Below, in pieces: positions 24,013 to 32,505 of a stretch of 44,652 nucleotides of DNA. Both the position numbers and the translations under genes were made by a program. Origin of the DNA: Acidobacteriota bacterium (lineage in GTDB: Bacteria > Acidobacteriota > Terriglobia > Acidiferrales > UBA7541); the NCBI GenBank assembly GCA_003223215.1, contig QHYH01000118.1:1-44652 (forward strand), given 5' to 3'. Under the pieces are notes generated by a model. The model was not told where the DNA came from. It made no database searches and saw only the letters and a program-made list of their open reading frames with translations. Position 1 is the stretch's first letter, and each line of letters starts with the position of its first letter.

Positions 24013-26310
24013 TCAGCGGGCGTGGCCGGTGGACTCTTGCGTGGCCTCGCTGGGCTGACTATAAATCATCCGGTAGAGTTGGGCGTTTCGCAAGACGATT
24101 TGCACGTATTCGCGGGTTTCCGTGAAAGGAATGGACTCGACGAGTTCGGGAATCTCTTCGTAGTTGCGCTCGGCTTTCCAGGCAGCGATGCGGTCCTCGC
24201 CCGCATTGTATGCAGCAGCGGCCGCTTCGGGGGATCCGAATTGCTGGACGAGGTTGGCGATATACACCATGCCGAGCTCGATATTGTAGTCGGGATCGAA
24301 GAGCTTGTTCTTTACGTAGCGGACTTTGATCTGCCTGGCGAGAAGCTTGCCGGTTTTGGGGAGCACTTGCATGAGGCCAATAGCGTTTTTGTGCGACACG
24401 GCATCAGATTGGAAAGTGGATTCCTGGCGGATCAGGCCGGCAGCGAACATGGGATCGAAGTCGTTCTTGGCGGCCTCGCGTCTCAGCGCCGCTTCGTAGG
24501 GCAAAGGAAAAAGCACTTTCCAGGCTTCGATGGGGACATCACTGAATTTGCGGGCGTCCACGTTCGGAACAGCAGTGCGCGCGTAAGTCATGCCTGCGCC
24601 GAAGTGTCCCTCATCAAAGGCCGCTTGCGCGGCTTCCAGGAGAAAACGTGGGGAAGGGCTGGCAAGGTTAGCGTTCTTCAGCTCTTGTTCCGCAGAAGAA
24701 TCAAAGGCAATGGCGCGAAGCGCCTGGGCGCGCTGCCAGCGCTCCTCGGCAGCAACGGGAATGGGCTCGTCGAAAGGACGTAGCGCCGGCGCGGGTGGAA
24801 TCTTCTCCAGGAACTCCGCAGGGTTTTCTTCGCCCGGGCCTAGCTTGGCGCGACGCGCCGCGGCAGCGATGCCAAAATACGTTTCCGGAAAGCGCTCGAC
24901 GGCTTTGTTGTAGAAACTGCGCGCGTGCGCGATGTTTCCCGCGCGTTCCGCGCTCCGGCCGAGCCAGTACAGCGCATCGACGGCGTTCGCGGAAGTCGGG
25001 TACTTCAGTAGAAAATTCGTGAGGCGGTCGTCGGCATCCGGCTGATGATCCAGGTAAGCAACCCAGGCAATGCGCCATTCGCAGTTGTATGCGTGTTTGC
25101 CGTTCGGAAAGGAGTCCAGAACGTGCTGATAGGCAACGGCAGCTTGCTCGCGCTCCAATTCCACCCAATGGTAATTCCCTGCCGCCATCAAGCCGTCTTC
25201 ATTCCATTTGCTGACCGGGTAAGTTTGCGCGAGGTTGTTCAGCGCCGCGAACATCTCTGATTCTTTCTTCTCGGTGCGATACGCCTGGGAGAGCGCGTAG
25301 AAACGTTCAGCGTCGACATTGAGGTCCGGCGTCTTCAAGGAAGCAATCAGCGAGGCAGACCCCTTCATCTGCACGCGGCTCTCGGCCACGCGAAGCTGCG
25401 CGCGCTGCCGCACGGAATTGGCGGGATCCTTCAGCATGGTGAGGAGCTTCTCAAATTCTACGCGGGCTTCCCGCCATCTGTGGGTGTCATAAAAAATCTG
25501 CGCACGCTGCTCCTGCATCTCGACGCCAGGATACGGATATTCTTTTCGCAGCGCGTGCATGATGGTAGTGAGGGCGGCGCCCGAAGGCTTGGCCTCGTCG
25601 GCGAGGGGGAACTTGTAGAAGAGGGTCTGATAATCCTTGGCGGCACGGGGAAGCTGATGCGCTGCCTGATAAGCGCGGGCGCGCTCGATCAAGAGATCCG
25701 GCTTTGATGAAGTTCCGGCATTAGCGTTGAGGACGTCGATCGCTTCCTGCGCATGACCCGTTTGTACCGCGGTTTGCGCGAAAGACTGCAGCACTTGCTC
25801 GCGCAAGGCGGTATTCGGATAGTCGTGCTGGAGGGTCTGAAGAGTTTTGTAAGCTTCGGCGTTGCGGCCCAGGTTGCGTTGAGTCTGCGCCGTCCAGTAT
25901 AGGGCGTATTCCCGAAGAAGCGCGTCCCCTTGGGACTTGAGCAGCCAGCCCAAAGCTTGCGCCATGCGGTTCTTCGAAAAGTCCTGGTAACCGAGAGCCA
26001 GAGCAGCGCGCGCACCCCAGACGTTCGTGGTGTTTCTCGTCGCGAAGGCAGAAAGCTTTCCGTAAGCGTCGGGCGCGCCATTGCGAAGCTCACGCGACAA
26101 CGCCGAAAGTTCTTTTTCCGCCGCATCATCCTCGGGGGTGCCCACAGCCACTTGCGGAGCCGCGGTTTCCGGCTTGCAGCCCTCGCGGCAGGGGGGCGCA
26201 GCAGGCTTTTTCGATTTGTGCCTGTGCTGAGGGGGTTGCGCGCGAAGCTCAAAGGAGCTACCCAGCGACAAGACCAGCGCGAGCACCAAAGCAGTGAAGG
26301 AATGAATCAT
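24013..26310 (-). CDS. Soluble lytic murein transglycosylase with TPR-like superhelix
   Basis: About 765 residues from ATG 26310 (MIHSFTALVLALVLSLGSS), which begins a Sec signal peptide; longer frames reaching 26526 read into the upstream gene. Residues 60-590 are alpha-helical repeats like the doughnut of Slt70. The C-terminal SLT domain has the catalytic Glu in AGLIRQESTFQSD, then AIGLMQVLP, NIELGMVYIANL and AAAYNAGEDRI. It cleaves peptidoglycan glycan strands to anhydro-muropeptides in the periplasm. It lies 62 bp downstream of the hypothetical gene 26372-27160 in the same direction. Confidence 0.9.
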   Translation of the reverse strand: MIHSFTALVLALVLSLGSSFELRAQPPQHRHKSKKPAAPPCREGCKPETAAPQVAVGTPEDDAAEKELSALSRELRNGAPDAYGKLSAFATRNTTNVWGARAALALGYQDFSKNRMAQALGWLLKSQGDALLREYALYWTAQTQRNLGRNAEAYKTLQTLQHDYPNTALREQVLQSFAQTAVQTGHAQEAIDVLNANAGTSSKPDLLIERARAYQAAHQLPRAAKDYQTLFYKFPLADEAKPSGAALTTIMHALRKEYPYPGVEMQEQRAQIFYDTHRWREARVEFEKLLTMLKDPANSVRQRAQLRVAESRVQMKGSASLIASLKTPDLNVDAERFYALSQAYRTEKKESEMFAALNNLAQTYPVSKWNEDGLMAAGNYHWVELEREQAAVAYQHVLDSFPNGKHAYNCEWRIAWVAYLDHQPDADDRLTNFLLKYPTSANAVDALYWLGRSAERAGNIAHARSFYNKAVERFPETYFGIAAAARRAKLGPGEENPAEFLEKIPPAPALRPFDEPIPVAAEERWQRAQALRAIAFDSSAEQELKNANLASPSPRFLLEAAQAAFDEGHFGAGMTYARTAVPNVDARKFSDVPIEAWKVLFPLPYEAALRREAAKNDFDPMFAAGLIRQESTFQSDAVSHKNAIGLMQVLPKTGKLLARQIKVRYVKNKLFDPDYNIELGMVYIANLVQQFGSPEAAAAAYNAGEDRIAAWKAERNYEEIPELVESIPFTETREYVQIVLRNAQLYRMIYSQPSEATQESTGHAR

Positions 26311-26371
26311 GGAGATACACAATGATACGGCATCTCCTGAATGGCCACAAAACCGATGAATGCCCAAGCGG

Positions 26372-27160
26372 TTAACGGTGGCGCGCCGGTGTGGAGTAAG
26401 GATACTCGCCCAAGGCGTGAGGGTCGCCATCGGCGAGGATTTCCACCAGCCAGCGATAAAAATAATCCACCGGGTGGTCCATGATAGGTCTGAAACGGCG
26501 GTCGTATTCACGATGCGCTTTTTCAATGTCGTCTTTCAATCGGACGCAGAGATCTCTGTTTTCGCGGCCCAGCCGGACTTGTTCCGGCCGAAGCATCTTG
26601 ATGTCCTGCATCGAAACTTTGGCCACGCGATTCGCGCGGCGATGCAATTCCTGTTCTTCCAGCGAGAGGCGGTTGACATCGAACTCTTCGCCGAACTCTT
26701 CTGCTCCGTCGGGAGCAGGTTCGACCAGCTCGAGCGTCTCGGGCTCAGTCTCTTCTTCAAAGGCCGGAGCCGGAGGCGCTTGCCCTCTGCGGGCCGGGGC
26801 AGCCTTCGAGGCCATGGGGGTTGGCGTAGAAGGCGCCGGGCGCTGCTGAGCGGGAGCCGGCTGGGGAGCCGCCCGGCCGACCAAATCCGTAATCTGCGCC
26901 TCGAGCGGCGAACGCGGGCCGGTCTGAAGAGTCAGGGCAACAAATCGTGACAAGACTTCCAGCGCGGCCGTCAGAGAAGCCGCCGAAGTCTGCGCGCGAA
27001 GTAGCGGCGGGAGCGCATTCGTCGGTTTGTTGCTGGCACAAGCGGAAACGACGTCGTTGACGGCGTGGTGGAGTTCGTCAGAAGTGTGCTTTAGGCGCTC
27101 GAGGTTATCACGAAGCGCTCGAGCAATGGCCTGTTCGACGGCGTTGAGTTCGTGTGCCAT
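26372..27160 (-). CDS. Hypothetical protein with a proline/alanine-rich linker
   Basis: 262 residues from ATG 27160 (MAHELNAVEQ). The N-terminal ~95 residues are helical (IARALRDNLERLKHTSDELHHAVNDVVSA); a Pro/Ala-rich linker spans about 105-150; an acidic stretch EEETEPETLELVEPAPDGAEE follows; the C-terminus (about 175-262) is charged and helical, REYDRRFRPIMDHPVDYFYRWLVEIL. No signal peptide. Three-part layout of coiled coil, flexible linker and helical tail suggests an adaptor rather than an enzyme. I do not recognise the family. Likely co-transcribed with the transglycosylase. Confidence 0.65.
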   Translation of the reverse strand: MAHELNAVEQAIARALRDNLERLKHTSDELHHAVNDVVSACASNKPTNALPPLLRAQTSAASLTAALEVLSRFVALTLQTGPRSPLEAQITDLVGRAAPQPAPAQQRPAPSTPTPMASKAAPARRGQAPPAPAFEEETEPETLELVEPAPDGAEEFGEEFDVNRLSLEEQELHRRANRVAKVSMQDIKMLRPEQVRLGRENRDLCVRLKDDIEKAHREYDRRFRPIMDHPVDYFYRWLVEILADGDPHALGEYPYSTPARHR

Positions 27161-27341
27161 ACGAGTCTTCGAAACTGCTTCGCCTGCGATCCCCCACCTT
27201 GGCATTTTCGAGGCTAGTCGGATTTGAGTCAACCGAGTCGCCAAAACGGTGTGCTCAATTATTGCTTATTAAACGGGGGCAAGCCCCTACGATGTCCAAC
27301 TCGCGGGTCCGCCGAGGGACAACCTGTTTTGACGTGAGTGA

Positions 27342-27347
27342 TATAAT
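27342..27347 (+). promoter_or_regulatory. Extended -10 promoter of the tmRNA gene
   Basis: TGATATAAT: a consensus TATAAT preceded by TGn, 9 bp before the mature tmRNA 5' end at 27357. No consensus -35 is seen at 17 bp, which an extended -10 can offset. Confidence 0.65.
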
Positions 27348-27356
27348 TGCAAAGAA

Positions 27357-27709
27357 GGGGGCGACACGGTTTCGACGGAAGCTGTCGCGACCTGAAGGCA
27401 TGCCGGGAGCCACCTGCCCGTAACTTGGTGGAAACCTAGAACTGCCAACAACAACTTGGCACTTGCTGCCTAATTAATTAGGCGCACGTCTCCCCGGGCT
27501 TTGCTCACGGGCCCGGCAAGAGGCGTCGCACTGTGAGCTGGCCCGAGCCTTTCGGTCCGTAAGGCTCGGGCGAGATTCATCGGACTAGCCGGTTGCGTTT
27601 CTTGCTCATTCTGACCGCGGCTGGCGAACCAAGACGAATTGAGCTAAGCATGTAGGCTTCAGGCCGTAGCGCTTTTCGGACGGGGGTTCGACTCCCCCCG
27701 CCTCCACCA
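27357..27709 (+). ncRNA. ssrA: Transfer-messenger RNA (tmRNA)
   Basis: A 353-nt tmRNA that rescues stalled ribosomes. The 5' end GGGGGCGACACGG pairs with the 3' end CGCCTCC-A-CCA (one G-U), and GGGGTTCGACTCCCC forms the T-arm-like stem with the genomic CCA at 27707-27709. The tag frame begins after the TAGAACT sequence: GCC resume codon, then AAC AAC AAC TTG GCA CTT GCT GCC TAA, encoding ANNNLALAA. Several GC-rich stems between (for example the CCCGGGC and CCGAGCC arms) are pseudoknot candidates. One-piece form, not the two-piece permuted type. Confidence 0.97.
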
Positions 27710-27729
27710 TATTAAAGCAGTTTGTAATC

Positions 27730-27750
27730 AATAGGTTACACCTATTTTGG
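27730..27750 (+). terminator. Likely tmRNA terminator
   Basis: AATAGGT-TAC-ACCTATT, a perfect 7-bp stem 20 bp after the tmRNA CCA end, with TT following its own TT. AT-rich for a stem but placed where an ssrA terminator is expected. Confidence 0.45.
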
Positions 27751-27791
27751 GTCTATCAACGTTCCAATAAGGTTCCAACTGAACGTAGTAA

Positions 27792-27803
27792 TGGAGGCGG
27801 GGG
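27792..27803 (-). repeat. Inverted 12-bp copy of the tmRNA 3' end
   Basis: TGGAGGCGGGGG is the exact reverse complement of the tmRNA acceptor-stem bases 27695-27706. tmRNA 3' ends are frequent integrase attachment sites. An inverted copy 85 bp downstream is not a classic attR (which would be direct) but may be a leftover of island integration and inversion. Chance in GC-rich DNA is possible. Confidence 0.35.
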
Positions 27804-27944
27804 AAATGGAACCACTTCCCTCGCGTGGGCGAGGCATGTCGTGAAGGTCTCCTCTTGGGCGTCCCAACTGGCATATTGAGTCCCCGTAGGCGGAAGGAAT
27901 TCTCGGCGGCTCAATCTTGCCCAAGAATCGCTTGAACTACGGGG

Positions 27945-28652
27945 ATGCCCCGCCTAGAAGTTCACAGGCCAGTCGTCAACGGGGCGCCTTATTCCGCGGA
28001 AGAAGTGACCGATCGCACCCAGACTCTGGCAGATGGGACGCACATCACCCAAAACACGCAAATCGTTAGGTTATACCGAGACTCAGAAGGAAGAACGCGC
28101 AGGGAGTGGTTCGTAGGCTCGAGCAACCCTTCCGAGGGCGTGATGATTGTGTGGATCATGCCCGTCAGCGGATTTCGCTATCTCTTGGACTCCTACAATC
28201 ATATCGCCCATCGATTCGCTCCCCCTGAAAAGACTAATGATCCAGTTCGCTACTCGCAGGAAGCTCACGTGGTTATGCAAGGAGCTAATGCTACAGCGTT
28301 GCAGGCTGTGAAACCTCCCACAGCTCGCACCAAGGCCCCCGAGGTCTCCGCCGAGTCACTCGGCTCCCAAGTTATGGAAGGCGTCTCTGCCGAAGGGAAA
28401 AAGGTGACGAGAACCTTTCCTGTGGGCACGATAGGCGATGACGGACCTTTGGTAAGCGTGACGGAAACTTGGTTTTCGCCCGACCTTAAGGAGTATGTGC
28501 TGACCAAGACTTCCGATCCGCGCACGGGAGAATCCATCGTGCGTCTGCGGAATATCGAGCGCTCGGAACCCGATCCAGCCTTGTTCCGCGCGCCGTCTGA
28601 CTACCAAATGGTCGACGATGAGCACGATCACGCCGAGATTAAGATTCCCTGA
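27945..28652 (+). CDS. Hypothetical protein, Acidobacteria-type, probably N-terminally truncated
   Basis: 235 residues from ATG 27945; a stop (TGA) lies four codons upstream. The body is beta-rich: NGAPYSAEEVTDRTQTLADGTHI, NTQIVRLYRDSEGRTRREW, then VTETWFSPDLKEYVLTKTSDPRTGE and RSEPDPALFRAPSDYQMVDD. This looks like a periplasmic protein family common in Acidobacteria, yet no signal peptide is present, so the 5' end may have been lost when the sequence joined the tmRNA locus. Function unknown. The stop lies 6 bp from the end of the convergent toxin gene. Confidence 0.6.
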   Translation: MPRLEVHRPVVNGAPYSAEEVTDRTQTLADGTHITQNTQIVRLYRDSEGRTRREWFVGSSNPSEGVMIVWIMPVSGFRYLLDSYNHIAHRFAPPEKTNDPVRYSQEAHVVMQGANATALQAVKPPTARTKAPEVSAESLGSQVMEGVSAEGKKVTRTFPVGTIGDDGPLVSVTETWFSPDLKEYVLTKTSDPRTGESIVRLRNIERSEPDPALFRAPSDYQMVDDEHDHAEIKIP

Positions 28653-28658
28653 TACACG

Positions 28659-29036
28659 CTAGACGATAAGTTTGAGGCCCGCCGCGTCGGTAAATGCCCG
28701 GAAATCTCGGTCTCGCGCGAGGAGCGAAATTCCACCATCGATGCAGCTTTGTGCGATCAATGCGTCGCCTAGACGTGCTCGTCGTCGCTTCGCCAAAACT
28801 TTGGCTCGCAAAGCTCCAGCCCGCTGCCAATACTCGCTTCCAATCTCAATCGCCGGCACGTCGCAAAGGGTTCTGGCGACCTGAACAGGGACCTTCGGAT
28901 CACTTAACAGCTCAGTGAGCACCACCGGAACCATCAGCAACTGTCGATCCCGCAACGCCTGATCGAGGAGCTCAGTGTCGGGCGCCCTTTCTCCTTCAAG
29001 AAAGGCTATCCACGTACTCGTGTCCGCAGCGATCAT
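28659..29036 (-). CDS. vapC: VapC-type PIN-domain toxin
   Basis: A 125-residue PIN ribonuclease. The acidic metal-binding residues are visible: D5 in MIAADTSTW, E42 in VVLTELLS, D91 in RLGDALIAQ and D109/D111 in LLARDRDFRAF. Such toxins cleave tRNA or rRNA when the antitoxin is lost. Its ATG overlaps the antitoxin stop by 4 bp (ATGA), the usual coupled order antitoxin then toxin. Convergent with the hypothetical gene 27945-28652. Confidence 0.9.
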   Translation of the reverse strand: MIAADTSTWIAFLEGERAPDTELLDQALRDRQLLMVPVVLTELLSDPKVPVQVARTLCDVPAIEIGSEYWQRAGALRAKVLAKRRRARLGDALIAQSCIDGGISLLARDRDFRAFTDAAGLKLIV

Positions 29037-29230
29037 CTATCCTCTTTCAGGTCCGCCGCCGTTCGCGAGAATTTAACTTTCCCCCGCAGCTCCCGCAATC
29101 GCTCATAAGTTCGCGAAGCCGCGAGAAGCTGCAATCCCGTGCGCACAGTTTTCGTGATACCCTCGCCGCTGGCCTCCTGCGCTCTCTCCAAAAGCTTGTC
29201 TGGAACTTCGACTGTAATTTTTCGTGCCAT
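29033..29230 (-). CDS. VapB-like ribbon-helix-helix antitoxin
   Basis: 65 residues from ATG 29230 (MARKITVEVPDKLLERAQE); a GTG/ATG start upstream at 29254 would add eight residues. The N-terminal beta strand (KITVEVPD) and two helices fit an RHH DNA-binding domain; the C-terminal tail (LRGKVKFSRTAADLKEDR) should wrap the toxin. It is coupled to vapC and has a palindrome directly upstream, consistent with autoregulation by the toxin-antitoxin complex. Confidence 0.85.
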   Translation of the reverse strand: MARKITVEVPDKLLERAQEASGEGITKTVRTGLQLLAASRTYERLRELRGKVKFSRTAADLKEDR

Positions 29231-29249
29231 ATTCGTGACTTGTAATTCT

Positions 29250-29279
29250 ACCATACTCTACACTGGTATCAAGTATGGT
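29250..29279. promoter_or_regulatory. Antitoxin operator palindrome
   Basis: ACCATACT (29250-29257) and AGTATGGT (29272-29279) form perfect 8-bp arms with a 14-nt centre, 20-49 bp upstream of the antitoxin ATG. This suits binding by two RHH dimers of the antitoxin. Confidence 0.6.
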
Positions 29280-29443
29280 GTCATGACTGGAAATGACTGG
29301 AGAGAGGAACCCGATATGACGCAACGCTGCGACCACAACCCCTCGGGTGGAGAGCGCTACGGTCGGTATGGAATTTACGAGGGGACAAACGATTGAGGCA
29401 CCTCTCGGGACCCTGCTTCCTGAGAGAAAAATTAGCGGGTCGG

Positions 29444-29484
29444 CGAAAAATCGGCGTTCCAGATACGTTCCAGTTTAGGCGCAA
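29444..29484. repeat. 40-bp imperfect direct repeat, copy 1
   Basis: Matches 29598-29637 closely; the core GGCGTTCCAGATAC is identical and a CCAGTT...GGCGCAA block follows in both. The 113 bp between copies has no gene. The gap 29280-29768 contains only these repeats besides the promoter region of the cupin gene. Confidence 0.6.
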
Positions 29485-29597
29485 TTAAATCGCACGAAAA
29501 CGCAATGGAGATGGAGAGTTCACGTCGAGGCAGTTGTGGTAGCAAATAACGACGCTCCATCAGGAATCTAAAGGGTAAAGAACCCCGATGGCCCCAA

Positions 29598-29637
29598 CGA
29601 AAATCCGGCGTTCCAGATACCTCCCAGTTGGGCGCAA
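29598..29637. repeat. 40-bp imperfect direct repeat, copy 2
   Basis: Second copy of the repeat at 29444-29484, same orientation, about 154 bp further on, with a few substitutions and a 1-bp length difference. It ends about 130 bp before the bicupin start. Confidence 0.6.
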
Positions 29638-29768
29638 CCATTGGGGCGCGTGGCCCCACTGACCCGTGCGTGTCAGGCAAGAAACCGTAGCGGAACGCAA
29701 TCTGGCGCGGTGTTTGGTATAGTTCGCACGGATTGGGAGCGGTTACGAATAGAGTGGAGGACTCGCAA

Positions 29769-30638
29769 ATGCGGACGTTCCCAGCGGTGCTCTTGGCAAT
29801 CGGGGCGGCGGCACTACCAGCTCAGGATCGGAAAGTCGAACCGACTTGGTTGTACCGAGACGCGTCTGCCGTCCGCGAGCAGCATAATGACCTGACGAGT
29901 AACTCCTGCCATTACACTCCGATCTTTGGTGAGGGGGACGTTGAGGCCCGCTTTCCGCTTAGCGTAGCCCGCTTCGGAGAAGTGACGGTCGAGGCGCACG
30001 GCGCTTGCCAGACAGTCGAGTATCCGCGTCAAGAAGAACTCTATTTCGTCGCCAACGGCAGCGGAGTCTTGCGTTACGGCGAACAATCGTATCTCTTGGC
30101 CCAAAATGATTTCACATATGTGCCTCCGACTGTTCGACACAGCGTGTCGAATCCGTCCGATCAGAAGCTCCAGCTTGTCGTCATCACCGTCAGAGTTTCT
30201 CCTGAAACCTCACTTGCGAAACAAGCGAAGTTAGCGGTGGCTAATCTTAGCGAACTGAAGGAACAGACAGTGGAGGGTCATCCGCAGTCTGTGCAGTATA
30301 AGCTTCTCATCGGGCCGCACACGGGCGTGCGTGACCGGATCAACGCCGCCTATACCGTCGCCGACTTTTTCCTGATGGACTTCGAGCCGGGCGGGACCAA
30401 CTTTCCGCATCATCACGAAGTGGCAGAAGAGATTTATCTCGTGCTGGACGGAAAGGGACAGATAGCTGCAGGCGGGGGGATGGATGGAGTTGAGGGCTTG
30501 CATCCTGCCAAGCCGGGAGACGCCTATTATTTTCGCCCCAATTGCACGGTCGGCTTCTACAACCAGAATACGCCCGGTGCGAAGGCTCATGTTCTTGCAG
30601 TACGAGCCTTCGTCCCGATGCCCAAGAATCCCGACTGA
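29769..30638 (+). CDS. Exported bicupin protein
   Basis: 289 residues from ATG 29769, chosen because TGGAGG lies 9 nt upstream and MRTFPAVLLAIGAAALPAQDR is a signal peptide. Two cupin barrels: the first around VTVEAHGACQTVEYPRQEELYFVANGSGVLRYGE...FTYVPPTVRHSVSNP, the second around FEPGGTNFPHHHEVAEEIYLVLDGKGQ...GDAYYFRP, whose HHHxxxxE ligands can bind a metal. The first barrel lacks the usual histidine triad. Cupins of this kind may be dioxygenases, isomerases or sugar-binding; no assignment is possible. It is monocistronic. Confidence 0.8.
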   Translation: MRTFPAVLLAIGAAALPAQDRKVEPTWLYRDASAVREQHNDLTSNSCHYTPIFGEGDVEARFPLSVARFGEVTVEAHGACQTVEYPRQEELYFVANGSGVLRYGEQSYLLAQNDFTYVPPTVRHSVSNPSDQKLQLVVITVRVSPETSLAKQAKLAVANLSELKEQTVEGHPQSVQYKLLIGPHTGVRDRINAAYTVADFFLMDFEPGGTNFPHHHEVAEEIYLVLDGKGQIAAGGGMDGVEGLHPAKPGDAYYFRPNCTVGFYNQNTPGAKAHVLAVRAFVPMPKNPD

Positions 30639-30735
30639 GTTTGTACACGTCCCCTAATGATGGGCTTACCTTGCTTTAATCGCAGATTGGAGCAAACTTC
30701 CGATTACTCTTCTCACATCCGCGTGGATACAGTCC

Positions 30736-31878
30736 TCAGCCCGCTCGCTCACTGAGGGCCTGATGGGTGGTGCTCCAGTTCAAAATCTCTTCCTTAACGC
30801 GCTCGACCTCCTGGTTCGTCAGCTCAGGATACATGGGAAGCGAGAGAACGCAGGCAGCCGATTTTTCAGTGATGGGCAGCGGATGGACCCGAGCCGGGCG
30901 CCCCCAGGAGAACCCCTCCTGCTGGTGAATCGCAATTGGATAGTGGGTGAGTGCCGTGATTCCCTTCGAGGCAAGATGCGTCTGCAACTCATCCCGCAAA
31001 TCACACTCAATCGCATAAAGATGGTAAACGTGCTCGTAACCCGGTGGAGTGAACGGCAAAGTCAAAGGTGCTCCGGCGAGACCTCGGTCGTATATTTGTG
31101 CCAGTTCGCGGCGTCTCCGGCTCCACTCGTCAACCCGTTTTAGCTTGACCCGCAGGACAGCCGCGTGGATATCATCCAGACGACTGTTATAGCCGATGCT
31201 GTGATAGGAGCGCTTCAGCGAGCCGTGGTTGCGCAGCTTGCGAATTTCCGTAGCAAGCTGCTGATTGTCGGTCACAACCGCGCCACCGTCACCAAAGCAT
31301 CCCAGATTCTTTTGGATGATGAAGCTTAGACAAACCGCATCACTCAGCTCACCGATGGCGAAACTATCGCCCCGCGCCCCAATGGCCTGAGCGCAATCCT
31401 CTACGACAAACAGGCCGTGCCTTTTGGCTGTCTTGGCGATCTCGGGCATGCTCGCGGGGAGCCCATACAAATGGACCGGCACAATAGCACGAGTTTTTGA
31501 CGTGATGGCCTCTTCAATCTTGGTCACATTGATGTTGCGCGTTCTCGGGTCGCAGTCCACGAATACAGGAGTCGCGCCGGCCAGCCAGATCGCTTCCGCA
31601 GTTGCAAAGAAAGTGTTCGAAGTTGTGATAACCTCGTCGCCCGCGCCGAGACCCAGGCCGAGGAACGCGAGAAGGAGGGCATCGGTGCCGGAGTTCACCC
31701 CGACGGCCTCGCGTTTGCCCATGTAATGGGCAAGTTCTTCTTCAAACTTCACGAGTTGCGGCCCGAGGACATAACTTCCACTTTCCAACACTTCGAGAAT
31801 GGCTTGATCGATCTCGGCCTTCAGGTGGTGGTACTGCTTCACATGGCCGTAGAATCCGATTTTTGTTTGCGACACGTT
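30736..31878 (-). CDS. DegT/DnrJ/EryC1/StrS family sugar aminotransferase
   Basis: 380 residues from GTG 31878, preferred because AAGGAGG lies 9 nt upstream; an ATG at 31905 gives nine more residues. PLP-enzyme landmarks of the family: GVNSGTDALLLAFLGLGLGAGDEV, VEDCAQAIGA and SFIIQKNLGCFGDGGAV (Schiff-base lysine in place of the common SFHPSKNLG), with the C-terminal substrate motif GYEHVYHLYAIE and LTHYP. Members transaminate keto-sugar nucleotides for cell-surface glycans or antibiotics. No other nucleotide-sugar genes lie nearby, so it is an isolated gene. Confidence 0.9.
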   Translation of the reverse strand, partial: NVSQTKIGFYGHVKQYHHLKAEIDQAILEVLESGSYVLGPQLVKFEEELAHYMGKREAVGVNSGTDALLLAFLGLGLGAGDEVITTSNTFFATAEAIWLAGATPVFVDCDPRTRNINVTKIEEAITSKTRAIVPVHLYGLPASMPEIAKTAKRHGLFVVEDCAQAIGARGDSFAIGELSDAVCLSFIIQKNLGCFGDGGAVVTDNQQLATEIRKLRNHGSLKRSYHSIGYNSRLDDIHAAVLRVKLKRVDEWSRRRRELAQIYDRGLAGAPLTLPFTPPGYEHVYHLYAIECDLRDELQTHLASKGITALTHYPIAIHQQEGFSWGRPARVHPLPITEKSAACVLSLPMYPELTNQEVERVKEEILNWSTTHQALSERAG

Positions 31879-31905
31879 GGAATGCCTCCTTCCCTTCTTC
31901 ATGCA

Positions 31906-32280
31906 ATGAGGCCCGTTGGAATCGTTTGATCCCCGACAGTAAAGGTAACCTTGTTTAGCCCTCTGTTCTAGATACAAAAATCTGATGGGGAAAATGCAAA
32001 AAACTGTTAGCTGCTAAGGCTGTTGACGCCCCGCAGATCCTGAATCGACACCGGTCTCAGGGCAGTATCGAGTGGCTGAACTGCACCACAAGCTTAGACT
32101 CGTGAAGCCGAGCTTCCATTCTCGCTCGCAAAGATCATGAGCGCATGACGCTCTATCGGAACCCAGGCGATTAGTTCCGAGTGGGCCACCGTTCAGGCGC
32201 AAGACGTTTGGAACAAACGAGGATTACCAATTCCCGTTCGGTCGTTTAGCGTAACGAACGAACACAGCCCGACATTAAGA
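31906..32280. other. Intergenic stretch without a recognised gene
   Basis: 375 bp between the sugar aminotransferase and the IS200/IS605 relic. Only short, stop-broken frames occur. It probably includes the aminotransferase promoter and remnants of the insertion element's missing 5' part, but I cannot identify either. Confidence 0.4.
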
Positions 32281-32505
32281 CCGACCGCCTTATCGTTCGC
32301 TGACATGTCAAGTGAAATTCGGCACGGACCTGACATCGAAAAGCGGTATTGTAAAGACGTTCTCTGGTTGCCATCGTATTTCGCTGCTATTTATGGCGGT
32401 GCCCCCATCAGCATATTGAAGGAGTACATCGAGCAGCACAACCCCGCTCTAGCATTTTAAGGAGATCACCGGATGCCTTGTATTCCCGCCCTGAAAGGCG
32501 AGGTT
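32281..32505 (+). mobile_element. IS200/IS605-type relic: transposase C-terminus and right-end hairpin
   Basis: The frame ending at TAA 32458-32460 reads KRYCKDVLWLPSYFAAIYGG and then APISILKEYIEQHN, the closing part of an IS200/IS605 TnpA-like (Y1 transposase) protein: strand 'LW-PSYF', then the 'GGAPI' turn and final helix. Just after, CCCGCC-CTGAAA-GGCGAGG (32485-32503) followed by TTTTACGG is the characteristic imperfect right-end hairpin of these elements. The catalytic HUH part and the left end are missing, so it is dead. The lactonase gene on the other strand ends three bases beyond the hairpin. Confidence 0.62.

Noticed and set aside
27329-27334. TTGACG as a -35 box for the tmRNA
   Set aside because: It lies only 7 bp from the -10 element; correct spacing is about 17 bp.
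29444-29637. CRISPR array
   Set aside because: Only two copies, 113 bp apart, no further repeats and no cas genes.
31906-32280. Additional transposon gene (TnpB) fragment
   Set aside because: Checked the frames on both strands; only short stop-broken pieces without convincing similarity.
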